64,000 nt of DNA, from assembly GCA_023334545.1 (NCBI GenBank), contig JAADVB010000046.1:1-64000 (forward strand), written 5' to 3'. The position numbers and the translations under genes were made by a program. The notes below the pieces were generated by a model that was given only the letters and a program-made list of their open reading frames with translations, did not search any database and was not told where the DNA came from. Positions 23,419 through 33,987 of this stretch are shown here, in pieces. Numbering within the stretch: the stretch's first letter is position 1; every line of letters begins with the position of its first letter. The DNA comes from Salisapilia sapeloensis (lineage: Eukaryota; Oomycota; Peronosporomycetes; Peronosporales; Salisapiliaceae).

Positions 23419-26334
23419 TTAAGAAGAATCACTCTCAACATCTCCAGCTTCATTTTCCATCATGTTGTCGCTCGAGTTTCTGTACATTAATGTAAACTAA
23501 TATGAATCTCATGAGAGCGAGAACGTCTATAGCCACTTACAAGGTATCAAGCTCTGAATCCCCGGCTTCACCCACTAGATCGTCGTCATTGGAGCTTCTA
23601 TAAGACGATGCTAGCTTTAGCCTACACCACGGAAGAGAACAAGTGTATCCTGATGTACGAAGAATCTGGCTGTGAGCCTTCGACTTCAGCTTCATCATTT
23701 ATAGGGTTGCCTGTCAAGTTCCTGCAAGGCAACACAAACGTTATTTAGCTAAATGTAATAAAGAAACTTGTGTCCACTCACATGTTTATGCCGATAGACC
23801 TTATGTAGGTTCTTGCTGCTGAAGATGTCTTATTAGAACCAATTCCTAGCAAAGAAGACTCTGGAAGAAATATTTTAGCACGCAGTCTGTTGTGCTGGAG
23901 GTACCTGTGTGATACAAAGTGCCCATTAATCGTTCGATATGTACTACAAAGCCTTTTATTCATGACATGAGACGTAGATTCATACACTGTCTTAATGTTC
24001 GGTATATCTGACGTGACATTGGACAGACTGCTGTTCTTCACGAACCTATGTAGACCCGAAACTCCATCGAAGTGCATAGCGCATTAATAGCCATGAGATA
24101 CGCACACTCTCTCTAGATTGGGCCACGACCCATTCCAATTCTCCAATTTCGTGTGTTGCGCGACCCTATCATTCATGTAAATGAGTTGGATCCCATACAT
24201 GTAAATTCAATGACGTACAGCTCCTTTGCCGAGCCGAGGGTATTGCTGTGCGGTGTACCAAGGAATGTGATCTGGTTATGACTCAAATCACTGATCAAAT
24301 TAGTTAATCGCATGATCTCCACAAGAGACATACAGACGCATACACTATTTCGAGGTGTTCGCACTTGTTCCAACGCAAGCTCTTCTCCGTAAGCCTGTTC
24401 CCTGACAGCGTACTGTAGTAAACACTTAAGACCTCAGCATATCTGGCTCTTTTACTATATGTGCTTTACAAAATCTTTAGCTTCATCTCCGAGCAGTCAA
24501 AATCCGTAAGAGTATTGTAGTCAAGATGTCTAGTTCATAAATACTTAGTCACCAATTCAAAAGCGGATTTCGAGTATTCAAATCCTACGCCGTACTGAAG
24601 TTGGGCGTCGTCGCTGTAAAGCTGGCCACACTGTTGTTGTACAGTTTTCTATAAGATGAAAGTGATAAAATGTGCGTCATGAATGGCCATATTCGAAGAC
24701 TTACAAGAACTTGAGGTGTATCCAGTTACCAGTCATATTGATCAATCTGCCGTTGACATTGGATCTAATCAGAGTTCATTAGCACACTCATATTTGACCG
24801 TTGAACTATATTTTCTAAATGAGAATTACAGTTCACTGAGCTTAGGGAATATTTTTGAATCGAATATCTTCATTAAGGTGTTGCTCATGTATCCATCCAA
24901 TTGAAACTTGAGTATGCATAGCATTTGTTGGTAGTCAAAATCGTGTGAGATGAACAATTGCTCTAGCTTTGGAAACATTCCCGATATTTTTTCAATAGGA
25001 TTCACGTTCAGCAAACTGCTTTACACATGAAACATAAGTCATTCAAACGAGACACTTAAATGTCGACATCTTACGCCTTAGTGAGATTCGGCATCGTAGC
25101 TTTCACTTCGGTGATGTCGTTGTTCCTTGAATACCTACATGTAGACAGGCTATGAATTATAGGTCACAAATTGATCATATTCGAACACATACAAGTACTC
25201 GAGGTGGTCCCATTTACCAGTAATAGTCTGTAATCTGCCGTTGTAGTTTGACCTAGTAAATATGTATGAGCAAACTATTATGAGATCTACTAAGCTGCAG
25301 TGCTAGTCCAGGGACATACAGTCTGCGAAGCTTGGGAAATTTATCTCCATCCAGATCCTGAAGCAAGGTATAGCTCATCCTTCTGTTCAGATCAAACTTC
25401 AGTAAGCATATTGTTTGTTAGTAGCCAATATCATATCAGACGCACAGCTCCTCTAACTCAAACGAGTTATCCGATATTTCTTCGATAGGGTTCATCTGCA
25501 GCCAACTTTGTATTTACAAGATGTAAGTCATCGAATCAAAACGATCGACTGTCTAACGCTTACGCTTGAGTAAAATTGTGCATCTTTGCCGTAAATTTGG
25601 AGATGCTATTCCTCCTGGATTGTCTACGTAAATACAAGCGATGAAATATACATCCTACATTGACCATAGCGAAAGACTCACAGGTAGTTGAGGTGGTTCC
25701 ATTCGCCAGTAAAATTCTCCAATCTGTCCATATTGCTTTCCCTGGTCGATTTTTGTTAGTACATTGATATTTAATCGTAGGAGAGGCATGCCGAGAGGAG
25801 CACTTACAGGTGGCGCAGTTTCGGAAACTGGTCTCCATCCAGACTCGTGAATAAGGTGCCCGCATATACCTGTTCATATGATTCCTTTGTAAGCGTAGTA
25901 CTTGCTACTACATAGTGCAGCATTAGACTTACAGCTCTTCTAGTTTAGGAAACACTCCCGATATCTCTTCGATCGGATTTTCAATCAGCCAACTATGTGT
26001 ATATCATGAGCCGATGTCCATTCATTAGTACGGATTTCAAGGTGTTCTACAGAATTTTGACGTGCTGAAACTTGGCTCAATCGAGCTTTGTGATCTTGTT
26101 TTCGCTCAATTTACTACAGTGCCAAAGCTTGAGAGATATCTTTTCATTAGAATTAAACCGATTCACATACATTTCCTTCTTCCTGAATGAAAAGATCATG
26201 TTTGAGAGCTCTTCATCATCAATACGCTTTAATCGATAGTCTGCAACACGAATGTTTGTCTCCTTGTCATATATGCCAGCCAATGCCCACAGCGAGAGAA
26301 TAGCGTATATGACTTCTCGATTGATGTACTTCAT
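23419..26334 (-). pseudogene. Secreted leucine-rich-repeat gene with one-repeat exons, apparently broken
   Basis: Twenty-three exons could be traced, all split in phase 2. Exon 1 (26171-26334) encodes a signal peptide (MKYINREVIYAILSLWALA) and a short leader. Exons 2-19 each encode one LRR, mostly 60 or 63 nt: 26051-26113, 25933-25992, 25808-25869, 25682-25741, 25564-25623, 25446-25505, 25320-25382, 25193-25252, 25075-25134, 24956-25018, 24830-24883, 24705-24764, 24589-24648, 24470-24529, 24344-24412, 24219-24290, 24106-24165 and 23986-24045. Exon 20 (23782-23904) caps the array. Exons 21-23 (23659-23721, 23541-23597, 23419-23479) encode an acidic Ser/Asn tail. Four exon types recur in order with a 487-bp period. 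Exon 2 has an in-frame TGA at 26077-26079 and exon 4 is 62 nt, a frameshift. No membrane anchor is seen. Exon 12's acceptor is weak. Confidence 0.7.
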
Positions 26335-26868
26335 ATTCGTCGAATGAACGAAGTGGTTACTGATAAGAGAGTTGTAGAATGAGAAAGATTAAAATTAACT
26401 GGAAGTATTGGTCAGCGCAGAGCAAGACATTTTAGGGGATTCTCCATTCAAGAGGTACAATCCTCAGACTATACCGATGCTTAAGCTACATCAAATTAAT
26501 GAATTTCGCTGGCGCATATGCAGCCATAGACCTGTGCTAAAGCAGGTCACATACGTTCGTGACAACACATGATGCAAGTAGCCTAGCCAAATCTACAGAA
26601 CCAAGGAATCAAATTAAATGATCAAAACCAACTACTAGAATGTTTTTTAAACTGACAGTAACATGGATCCATCGATGTGTGTCCAATCTCTTGACTTCTT
26701 GATGGCTTGGGTTGCCAAGTTACTGTTCTTTGTCATCCATGTACAACTACGCGATGTGCTCGTAGCAGAGCAGACACGCAAAGCACAACCGAGCGACATG
26801 ATCTGTCTTTTTAAGATCTCGACACAAAAACGCACAACAAAAATAATTTTGCCACGAAGCACTCAAGT
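26335..26868. other. Intergenic stretch between LRR gene and ERO1
   Basis: 534 bp shared by two divergent genes. Only short frames are present. It should contain both promoters; no clear initiator element was recognised. Confidence 0.4.
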
Positions 26869-28395
26869 ATGGCTCGATTGGCATTGTCACTCTTCACGAC
26901 AGCCATTGCTGCGCTGTCAATTGGTGCAATAGCTCAAGACATATCTGATCCAGATGCTATTGACCAGCGAGGTGTCCAATTACTTCCAGACGACCTGTAC
27001 GAGTTTTTCCAGTGCCGTGTGTGCACGACACCGGAACTGCATGGCAGCGTAGAAGACTCTGCCTGTGACTACGAAACGGTCGACAAGGCTGTAACGACCC
27101 ACTTTCGTCCTCTCTTGAATGAACTCTCCCAGCTCTCCTTCTTTCGTTACTATAAAGTGAATCTAGGCAAATCATGTCCATTCTGGGATGACGATGACGG
27201 CATGTGTGCTAGCATCGACTGTTCTGTATGTGCATGTGATGACGCCGAGATCCCACCCAAGTGGTATCAACTGGATAAGCAGCGAAAGAAACAAGCAAGG
27301 ACTGCTGAAGTCACATCCAACGAAGACATGCAGGCTTGTGAGCAGCAGACTGGCGAGAGCGAACTTTCTCGCGTAGATCGTGCAAATGCCAAGGCAGGAG
27401 AGAACTTTGCTGCATGGGACGAACAGTCAAGTGCCGACGTATGGGGTAAACAGTTAGAAGATGACGAAGACATGGTATACATCAACTTGCTAGAGAACCC
27501 AGAGCGGTTCACTGGTTACAGTGGTCTCCAGGCGGAGCGTGTGTGGCACGCCATTTACGACGAGAACTGTTTCACACCTCCAAAGGGTCATGAAGCCAAT
27601 TTCACTGGCATGTGTCTCGAAGAACGAGTGTATTATCGTCTTATCAGTGGATTGCAGTCATCTATCAACACCCACATCGCTTTGCAGTATCGCTTTGGCG
27701 ACGTATGGGCGACGAACCCAGCGCTGTATGTCGAGCGTGTAGGTAGCCATCCAGAGAGACTAGAAAATTTGTACTTTGCCTACTTGTTCGTCATGAGGGC
27801 TCTAGGCCGATATCGTGAAGAGCTTCTGCAGTACGATTTCTCCACTGGAAACGATGACGACGATCGTCGGACGGTCGAGATCTTGAGGAAGTTGGTCTTG
27901 GACGATGAGGACCATACTGCGTGTCCGGAAGAACGTCACTCGGTGCTCACTGGTTTCGACGAGCAAGCTCTCTTTCGTGTACAGGAAGGCGAGCTTTCGT
28001 CTGATGAACTGGCGACTGCACAAGCACAGAAGAAGGAGCTAGAGGCCCAATTCCGAGCCAAATTCCAAAACGTCAGTCGGATCATGGACTGCGTCACGTG
28101 TGAAAAGTGCCGGTTGTGGGGTACCATCCAGACACTCGGTCTCGGAACGGCGATTAAGATCCTGCTTGTGGACGATGTCAAGAACCTCGCGCCTTTGCAG
28201 CGTAATGAGCTCATCGCGCTCATTAACGTTGCGAACAACTTGTCGAAAAGTGTCGATGGCGTCCGTCTCCTTCGTCAACAAGAGTTTTCTCATGCGATTA
28301 CACAGTTTACATTGACGACAGGTCTCATCCTTATGATTTGTCTCGTGGGAGCATTGATCCTACGCAAGTTCCGAACAAAAGACAAGACAGAATAA
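26869..28395 (+). CDS. ERO1: ER oxidoreductin 1 (ERO1), disulfide-generating FAD enzyme
   Basis: Single exon, 508 residues. It begins with a signal peptide (MARLALSLFTTAIAALSIG...IAQ). ERO1 oxidises protein disulfide isomerase in the ER and passes electrons through FAD to oxygen. The shuttle pair is visible as C113-x4-C118 (CASIDC), with further cysteines at 121 and 123. The active site CVTCEKC has C408, C411 and C414, matching the CxxCxxC motif of the family. FAD-binding residues lie in the central domain (YINLLENPERFTGYSG; HIALQYRFG). A C-terminal hydrophobic span (LTTGLILMICLVGALIL) followed by basic residues may anchor the protein in the ER membrane; this is not universal for ERO1. The stop is 38 bp from that of the convergent PDZ gene. 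Confidence 0.95.
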   Translation: MARLALSLFTTAIAALSIGAIAQDISDPDAIDQRGVQLLPDDLYEFFQCRVCTTPELHGSVEDSACDYETVDKAVTTHFRPLLNELSQLSFFRYYKVNLGKSCPFWDDDDGMCASIDCSVCACDDAEIPPKWYQLDKQRKKQARTAEVTSNEDMQACEQQTGESELSRVDRANAKAGENFAAWDEQSSADVWGKQLEDDEDMVYINLLENPERFTGYSGLQAERVWHAIYDENCFTPPKGHEANFTGMCLEERVYYRLISGLQSSINTHIALQYRFGDVWATNPALYVERVGSHPERLENLYFAYLFVMRALGRYREELLQYDFSTGNDDDDRRTVEILRKLVLDDEDHTACPEERHSVLTGFDEQALFRVQEGELSSDELATAQAQKKELEAQFRAKFQNVSRIMDCVTCEKCRLWGTIQTLGLGTAIKILLVDDVKNLAPLQRNELIALINVANNLSKSVDGVRLLRQQEFSHAITQFTLTTGLILMICLVGALILRKFRTKDKTE

Positions 28396-28433
28396 AAAGC
28401 AATATGATTTGGATGAATAGCTCTTGTATACAG

Positions 28434-30047
28434 TTAAGACCACTGGAGATGTCGATCCGAGTCGCCAATATCCCCTCCTTTTACGCGATCCGACATCTTG
28501 ACGTCATAGTACCCTACGCCAGGACTCTCGCTCTTCGTCACGAACGAATCGCGAGTGTACTTAGCTCTAGACATGGTCGCGCCTCGAGAAGACAAGGACG
28601 AAGGAGCTTCGTAGGTGGAGCTAGCGGATGCGTAGGATGGGGGAATGTAGCTGTATCGGCCGTTTAGACTGCGGTTGTGACGAGTGCTCGAATTGGACGT
28701 CTGGGACGACACTGATGCGTCGGAACGCGTACGATCTCGACGAGCGCCTCGTCGAGTGATACCTTGGTGACCACTAGTAGAAGAGTATCCAGAGATCGAA
28801 GAAGCATTGGATGATGCGTACTTGTGTCTGGACTTGGGCTGATAGCCATGCTTGACCTCCATGGCTTCCAACGCCTCTGGTGTCAGTCGCACCTTGGTCT
28901 TGGGTGTATTGTCATGCGGTAAAATATCAGGAGGGTCTTTTCCTTTCTTGGCACAAGTGGCTTTCAGTCGATCAGCAAATTGCTCCAAGCGACGTGCGAT
29001 TTGAATCATTTCTTGGTTCTTCTCTACTAGCTGCATCTTGAGTAGTTCTATATGCTTATACAACACTTGTTCATCTTCGTCACAAGACTCCTCCTGGTTA
29101 TTGTCGTCCACACTTGCTGTCGAGTACGTTCGTTGCGCTGGACGAGGAATGGAAGTTGGCACGTTTCCGACGTTCCGACTGCGTCTAGTTGGTGCAGAGT
29201 GCGGAGGTGGAGGGATACTACCACTTGATCGACGCTGATGGTTGTCCTGATTACTCGCTGGGATACTACTCTTTCGATTCTCAGCCACCTTGGAAGGCGA
29301 TGGACGGCGCAATGGAGTGTCGAAAACACTGCTCAGACGACGCTCATGCGTGTCTTCTTCCGGCTGAGGACCAGCGATAGGCTTGGTGCGCTCTTTGAAA
29401 CGGATTTCGAGAGGCAAATCAGCGTTCTTGATGATCGCATGCACCTGTAGCAGTCGTAACCCAGCCAATGGCGTGTCTCCAATCTGCATGACTGTCGTAC
29501 CAGGCACTAGACGTCGGTAGTGGGCTGGTACCGAATGGGGGTAGATGGTCGCAACGACAATGGACTTGCGATATTGCTTCATGGTAAAGCCAAGAGGAAG
29601 GCGATGAAACAGGACGGCAAACTCAACACTCGCGTCTCGATCGTCGCTTGTACTATCGCTACTGCTATCGTTATTCGCTTCAGACATGAAAGTCGAAGCC
29701 GTCAAGTCCAGCGGCTTATTCGGAGCTACAAGCCGGAGTTCAGCACGATCACCGTCACGAAACCAACGACCGACAGGTTCAGACAAGTTCACGTACTTTT
29801 GCACGCCTGGATGGAATATCTGGTCAAAGCCAGGCGTTTCATAAGCTGGGAAAGCGAGCTGATATTCAGCTATGGTAGCACTGATGAGGCTATCACACGG
29901 CCACTGCGTTTCCACAGAGGTGCGAAAGGAAGCTCCGACCGCTACGACTTCCAGTGTGACGGTTTTGCCAGAGCTCTGTCGAGACGATGTGGACGATTGA
30001 GACATCGACAACGAGTGATTGGCACTTCGAGATCTCGAACTATACAT
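28434..30047 (-). CDS. PDZ-like domain protein with Ser/Arg-rich tail
   Basis: Single exon, 537 residues. The N terminus is Ser-rich. A region around residues 145-215 looks like a PDZ domain: LPLGFTMKQYRKSIVVATIY, then LVPGTTVMQIGDTPLAGLRL and a helix-strand end LPLEIRFKER. It lacks a classical GLGF loop, so ligand binding is uncertain. A predicted coiled-coil helix follows at about residues 310-350 (HIELLKMQLVEKNQEMIQIARRLEQ). The C-terminal 180 residues are low-complexity, rich in Ser, Arg, Tyr and Gly, with many RRG/RSR motifs that suggest a disordered phosphorylated tail. No transmembrane span. A scaffold role is inferred only. Confidence 0.6.
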   Translation of the reverse strand: MYSSRSRSANHSLSMSQSSTSSRQSSGKTVTLEVVAVGASFRTSVETQWPCDSLISATIAEYQLAFPAYETPGFDQIFHPGVQKYVNLSEPVGRWFRDGDRAELRLVAPNKPLDLTASTFMSEANNDSSSDSTSDDRDASVEFAVLFHRLPLGFTMKQYRKSIVVATIYPHSVPAHYRRLVPGTTVMQIGDTPLAGLRLLQVHAIIKNADLPLEIRFKERTKPIAGPQPEEDTHERRLSSVFDTPLRRPSPSKVAENRKSSIPASNQDNHQRRSSGSIPPPPHSAPTRRSRNVGNVPTSIPRPAQRTYSTASVDDNNQEESCDEDEQVLYKHIELLKMQLVEKNQEMIQIARRLEQFADRLKATCAKKGKDPPDILPHDNTPKTKVRLTPEALEAMEVKHGYQPKSRHKYASSNASSISGYSSTSGHQGITRRGARRDRTRSDASVSSQTSNSSTRHNRSLNGRYSYIPPSYASASSTYEAPSSLSSRGATMSRAKYTRDSFVTKSESPGVGYYDVKMSDRVKGGDIGDSDRHLQWS

Positions 30048-30399
30048 GGTTAAGGCCCTGCAGGTTTATGTAGAAAAAAAGTTGCAGTATTGATCAAAGC
30101 GTAGCAGAGGAAGCCCCGAGGGCTCCTCTACTTGGTACTGCTTACGGTATTTTTGGCGTTTGGTAGGGATGTGAAACGTCTAAGAAAAAGAAAAGAACCG
30201 ACTTGAGTCGTTGAAATGGATAAACTCATCTAGTGTATCCTTCTATGGACAGAAACGTCCCGCTAGATAATACTTTAGAATAGATGTGATTAGAAATGTA
30301 GCTGAAGAGGTTCAGATAGAGTAGAAGAACGTTCTTGTACGATAAAAGAGGATACGAGTAAAAAAAGTTAATGGAGTAATTTCGTAACTAGACGTCAAT
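30048..30399. other. Short intergenic stretch
   Basis: 352 bp between the PDZ gene start and the ALG9 stop, both minus-strand. No gene seen; it probably holds the PDZ gene promoter and ALG9 3' end. Confidence 0.4.
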
Positions 30400-32091
30400 T
30401 CATGCTTTCCGCCGGCGGTAGACTACGTATGGCGCGTACTGGACATTTTTTTCCGACAGGTAAGGTATGTAGAAAGACCGATAAGGCGCTTTCGAGTGCT
30501 CTGCATCGATAAAACCATACACTCCTAGTCGTTCCCACGTACCAGTGTTTTCCCACAACTTGACTTCCTCCTGGTCTTTCAACTCTAAATCGACGAAATA
30601 GTCACATTGATCCAATTCGACATATCGACTCGGCTCTTCCTCATTCCTGTCGTTCATGTGCGTTGGAATGATAGATGTAGCGTTCTCATGCGTTTCAAAG
30701 TGCTTTGGCAAAATACCAGTGAAACCAGACTTGACGAATGCTAGTTGGATCGAGTTGGACGGTAGGAAGAAGCTTGAGGGAAAGCGGTGCCATTCTTTCC
30801 CAACACAAACCGTCGTTACACGACGGTCTTCTGCACTGTACATGCTCTTGACGTCCTGTGGCAAGTGGTTTTCAGCTAGTTGGGCGTAGAGACGTAAGGG
30901 TGCACTATAGTTCTCCACTTTGCTAAAGATACTAGACAAGGAGGCAAGCGTGTAGACGAGTAATCCACATGAGATGGCAAAGTGGGTCAGACGACGTCCG
31001 ACTACCTTTTTAACGTGGTGTCCGACCGACCGAATGGTCATGGCTGCAGACAGACACAGGAGTGGGTAGATGGGGAAAAGGAACCTCTCTTCCTTGTGTG
31101 GCTGGAGCGTCATGATCATAAGCCAGAGGTACATGGGAGACAGGTACTTGAGTGCATGCAGTCGATTCCACTGTAAAAGAGCACCGAGAAGAGCGAGAGG
31201 TAGGAGAATGTTAAAGTTGAGAAGAAGGTTGAACAGGTAGTAGTACCAGCTATCGACACCATACAGCGTCGAGTCCTTGTCACTGCTGAAGACATTGTAC
31301 ACGACAATGTTCCATGCAGGCAGGACGAGTTGCTGGTAGTAGTAATAGTTAACGCCGACCTCTGCACCTACGACACCTAGCAGCATAAGAGCTCCGGCGA
31401 CGATGCTGCGAACGACGCCTTGATGATACATGGCTTCGACGGCAAATGGGAGGAAGAGAACCCCGACGTACGGCCAGCCACTCACCACAGCAACGATGCC
31501 ACAGAACATGGCAGCGTTGTACTGCTGGTCCATCCAGGCACCTGTGAACGCTGTGACGAGGTACATGACGGTGGAGCTGGGCAAGAAGGCAGTGCTGGAG
31601 TAGAACATGCCAGCATTAAAGACTAGAATCCATAGTAGATACCTCGCGGTGGCTCGACCAAAGCGTTTCCGGCATCTATCGTAAAAGTAGGCTTCGGAAT
31701 ACGCAGATGCGATGGCGAGAGCGCCTCGGAGGGCGTAGAACGTAAGCATCTTTTGCTCCGCCGTCGCATAGCCAGTGATGCCATTGCCTGATCCTAACGA
31801 AATGGCACTCCCCGCAAACCTCGACACGATTGCATGTGACCCAATGTATAGGTACGATCGCAAGGCGTACACAGGCGAGTATTCCCACGTCTGGAAGCCA
31901 AAGTTGTGCAGTAAAAAGTGCATGGGCTCCCAGTAATTATATACTTCGTCACAGTCATCGAGTGGTCGGAGCATGGCGGACATGACTCGAGGCAGCAGTA
32001 GTATCGACACGGCCGTTTCTCTCGACGGCGCCCACAGCCATCGCTCGACCTCGCGCTCCCCAATGGATCGCGTTCGCTTGGTCTTGGCCAT
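30400..32091 (-). CDS. ALG9: Dolichol-linked alpha-1,2-mannosyltransferase ALG9 (GT22)
   Basis: Single exon, 563 residues. ALG9 adds mannoses to the lipid-linked oligosaccharide in the ER lumen for N-glycosylation. The first luminal loop carries the GT22 signature: DDCDEVYNYWEPMHFLL followed by GFQTWEYSPVYALRSY, essentially diagnostic of ALG9. About eight or more hydrophobic membrane segments follow. The segment LQPHKEERFLFPIYPL matches the conserved HKEERF motif of this family. The C-terminal soluble domain holds LDQCDYFVDL. Length is close to the human protein. It is divergent from the PPAT gene, with 197 bp between their start codons. Confidence 0.93.
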   Translation of the reverse strand: MAKTKRTRSIGEREVERWLWAPSRETAVSILLLPRVMSAMLRPLDDCDEVYNYWEPMHFLLHNFGFQTWEYSPVYALRSYLYIGSHAIVSRFAGSAISLGSGNGITGYATAEQKMLTFYALRGALAIASAYSEAYFYDRCRKRFGRATARYLLWILVFNAGMFYSSTAFLPSSTVMYLVTAFTGAWMDQQYNAAMFCGIVAVVSGWPYVGVLFLPFAVEAMYHQGVVRSIVAGALMLLGVVGAEVGVNYYYYQQLVLPAWNIVVYNVFSSDKDSTLYGVDSWYYYLFNLLLNFNILLPLALLGALLQWNRLHALKYLSPMYLWLMIMTLQPHKEERFLFPIYPLLCLSAAMTIRSVGHHVKKVVGRRLTHFAISCGLLVYTLASLSSIFSKVENYSAPLRLYAQLAENHLPQDVKSMYSAEDRRVTTVCVGKEWHRFPSSFFLPSNSIQLAFVKSGFTGILPKHFETHENATSIIPTHMNDRNEEEPSRYVELDQCDYFVDLELKDQEEVKLWENTGTWERLGVYGFIDAEHSKAPYRSFYIPYLSEKNVQYAPYVVYRRRKA

Positions 32092-32232
32092 CTCTAGGTC
32101 GCTCGAGTGTGTCTCGATGTGGTATGCTCATATACGGAGTACGCTAAGTTTGTGGACAACTACATATAAATACCAAGTGAAATTGACCGAAGAGGCCGTG
32201 GCCAGTCGCCGCCACGTTGCGAGCTCGAAGCG

Positions 32233-32246
32233 TCATTCCCAGATTT
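32233..32246 (+). promoter_or_regulatory. Oomycete-type initiator upstream of PPAT
   Basis: TCATTCCCAGATTT resembles the oomycete start-site consensus TCATTYYNCAWTTT and lies 42 nt before the ATG at 32289, inside the 197-bp gap between divergent ALG9 and PPAT. Confidence 0.5.
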
Positions 32247-32288
32247 AGGTACCTGGACACTTCTCCCTTCACCTCTGCATCCGACATC

Positions 32289-33908
32289 ATGTGTGGTATC
32301 ATCGCTGTGATGCTGGCGAACCAGTACGAGCACTGTAACCAGTACTTGTACGACGGGTTGACGGTGCTCCAGCATCGAGGCCAAGGTATTTTGGCTCGTG
32401 AAATCTGATTACGTGGTAGGCCCTAATGTCGCTTCGTGCACATGGTAGATGCGGCCGGGATCATGACCTGTGAGAAGAAGCGCTTGTTCCTGCGCAAGGA
32501 CAATGGTCTCGTGCGCGACGTCTTCAAGCAGACGCACATGCTCAACTTGCGCGGTCCCATGGGTATCGCACATGCGCGGTATCCTACGGCTGGCACGTCC
32601 TCGAGCTCCGAGGCGCAGCCGTTCTACACTAACTCCCCATACGGCATTGCAATCGCTCACAATGGCAACCTGACCAACTCACACGAGCTTGTCGACCAGC
32701 TCTCGAACTCCAACTTCCGTCACGTGAACACCGACTCGGACTCGGAACTGCTGCTGAACATCCTCGCCGACGAGCTCCTCACGAACGTGAACACTCCGTT
32801 AGGTGAAGACACCATCTTCGAGGCCGTCCGTCGCCTCATGCAGCGCTGCCGTGGAGGCTACACGGCCGTCACGCTCATTAACGGCTACGGTATCTTGGCC
32901 TTCCGTGACCCGCATGGCATCCGTCCGTTGGTCTTTGGCTCTCGTAAGAACGACCACGGCACGGATTATGCCGTGGCATCGGAGAGTGTGGCGCTTGACA
33001 CGCTCGAGTTCGATCTCCTGCGTGACGTTGCGCCTGGTGAAGCTGTTTTGATCAAACAAGGTGGAGAACTCACCACGCGCATGTGTGCCGACAATGCGAC
33101 GCTGAACCCCTGCATCTTCGAGCACGTCTACTTTGCCCGTCCCGACTCGTTCATCGACGGTGTCTCCGTCTACCAGGCACGTTGCAACATGGGCGAAGTG
33201 CTTGCGGAGCGCATCCTAAAGGAGCGACCGGACCACAATATCGATGTGGTCATCCCGATCCCAGACACGTCTCGTACGTCTGCGCTCGAGGCCAGTCGTC
33301 GTCTGAACATTCCGTACCGAGAAGGCTTTGTCAAGAACCGCTACATTGCTCGTACGTTCATCATGCCCGGCCAAGTCATGCGTAAGAAGACAGTGCGCAT
33401 GAAGCTGAACGCCATCAAGTCCGAGTTCCAGGACAAGACGGTGCTCTTGGTGGACGACTCAATCGTTCGAGGCACAACGTCTCGTCAGATCGTCCAAATC
33501 GCTCGTGAGAGTGGTGCCAAGGCAGTGTACTTTGCCTCTGCGGCTCCAGCGATTCGCCACCCGAACGTCTATGGCATCGACATGCCGACTGCGGAGGAGC
33601 TGATTGCTTACAATAAGACGGAGGAGCAGATCAGCAAAGAGCTCGGATGCGACTGGGTCATCTACCAGGACCTCAAGGACCTGGAAGAGTGTGTTCGTCG
33701 TCAGAACCCGAGCATCAACGGCTTCGACTCGTCTTGCTTTGACGGCAAATACGTCACGGGCGACGTCGATGAAGAGTACTTTGCTCGTCTCCATCGTGAA
33801 CGCTGTGACTCTCAGATGCGTGCCAAGAACACTGGCTTCGGTACCATGCCACGCACCATGTCGGACGAGACGATCGACATGTACAACGCTCCAGCCGTGA
33901 GTCAATAG
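32289..33908 (+). CDS. PPAT: Amidophosphoribosyltransferase (glutamine PRPP amidotransferase)
   Basis: Two exons, 32289-32385 and 32449-33908, separated by a 63-nt intron, give 518 residues. This enzyme catalyses the first committed step of de novo purine synthesis, making phosphoribosylamine from PRPP and glutamine. The protein starts MCGIIAV, so Cys2 becomes the N-terminal nucleophile with no propeptide to remove. The exon junction falls within HRGQDAAGI, a conserved glutamine-domain motif. Other landmarks are [21 protein letters not shown] and the PRPP-binding loop [14 protein letters not shown]. The C-terminal domain has the usual phosphoribosyltransferase fold order. Length matches eukaryotic enzymes. 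Confidence 0.95.
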
Positions 33909-33987
33909 ACTTAAAGCAAAAAGATAAACACACTCGTTCCTTGTCCAATCTGTCTTGTTGTGTCGCTTACATCTACTAGCGTTAAGA

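Noticed and set aside
33911-33987. Read-through end of the CSE1 gene
   Set aside because: Splicing at 34130/34077 gives the conserved family C terminus and the correct total length; the read-through tail has no similarity.
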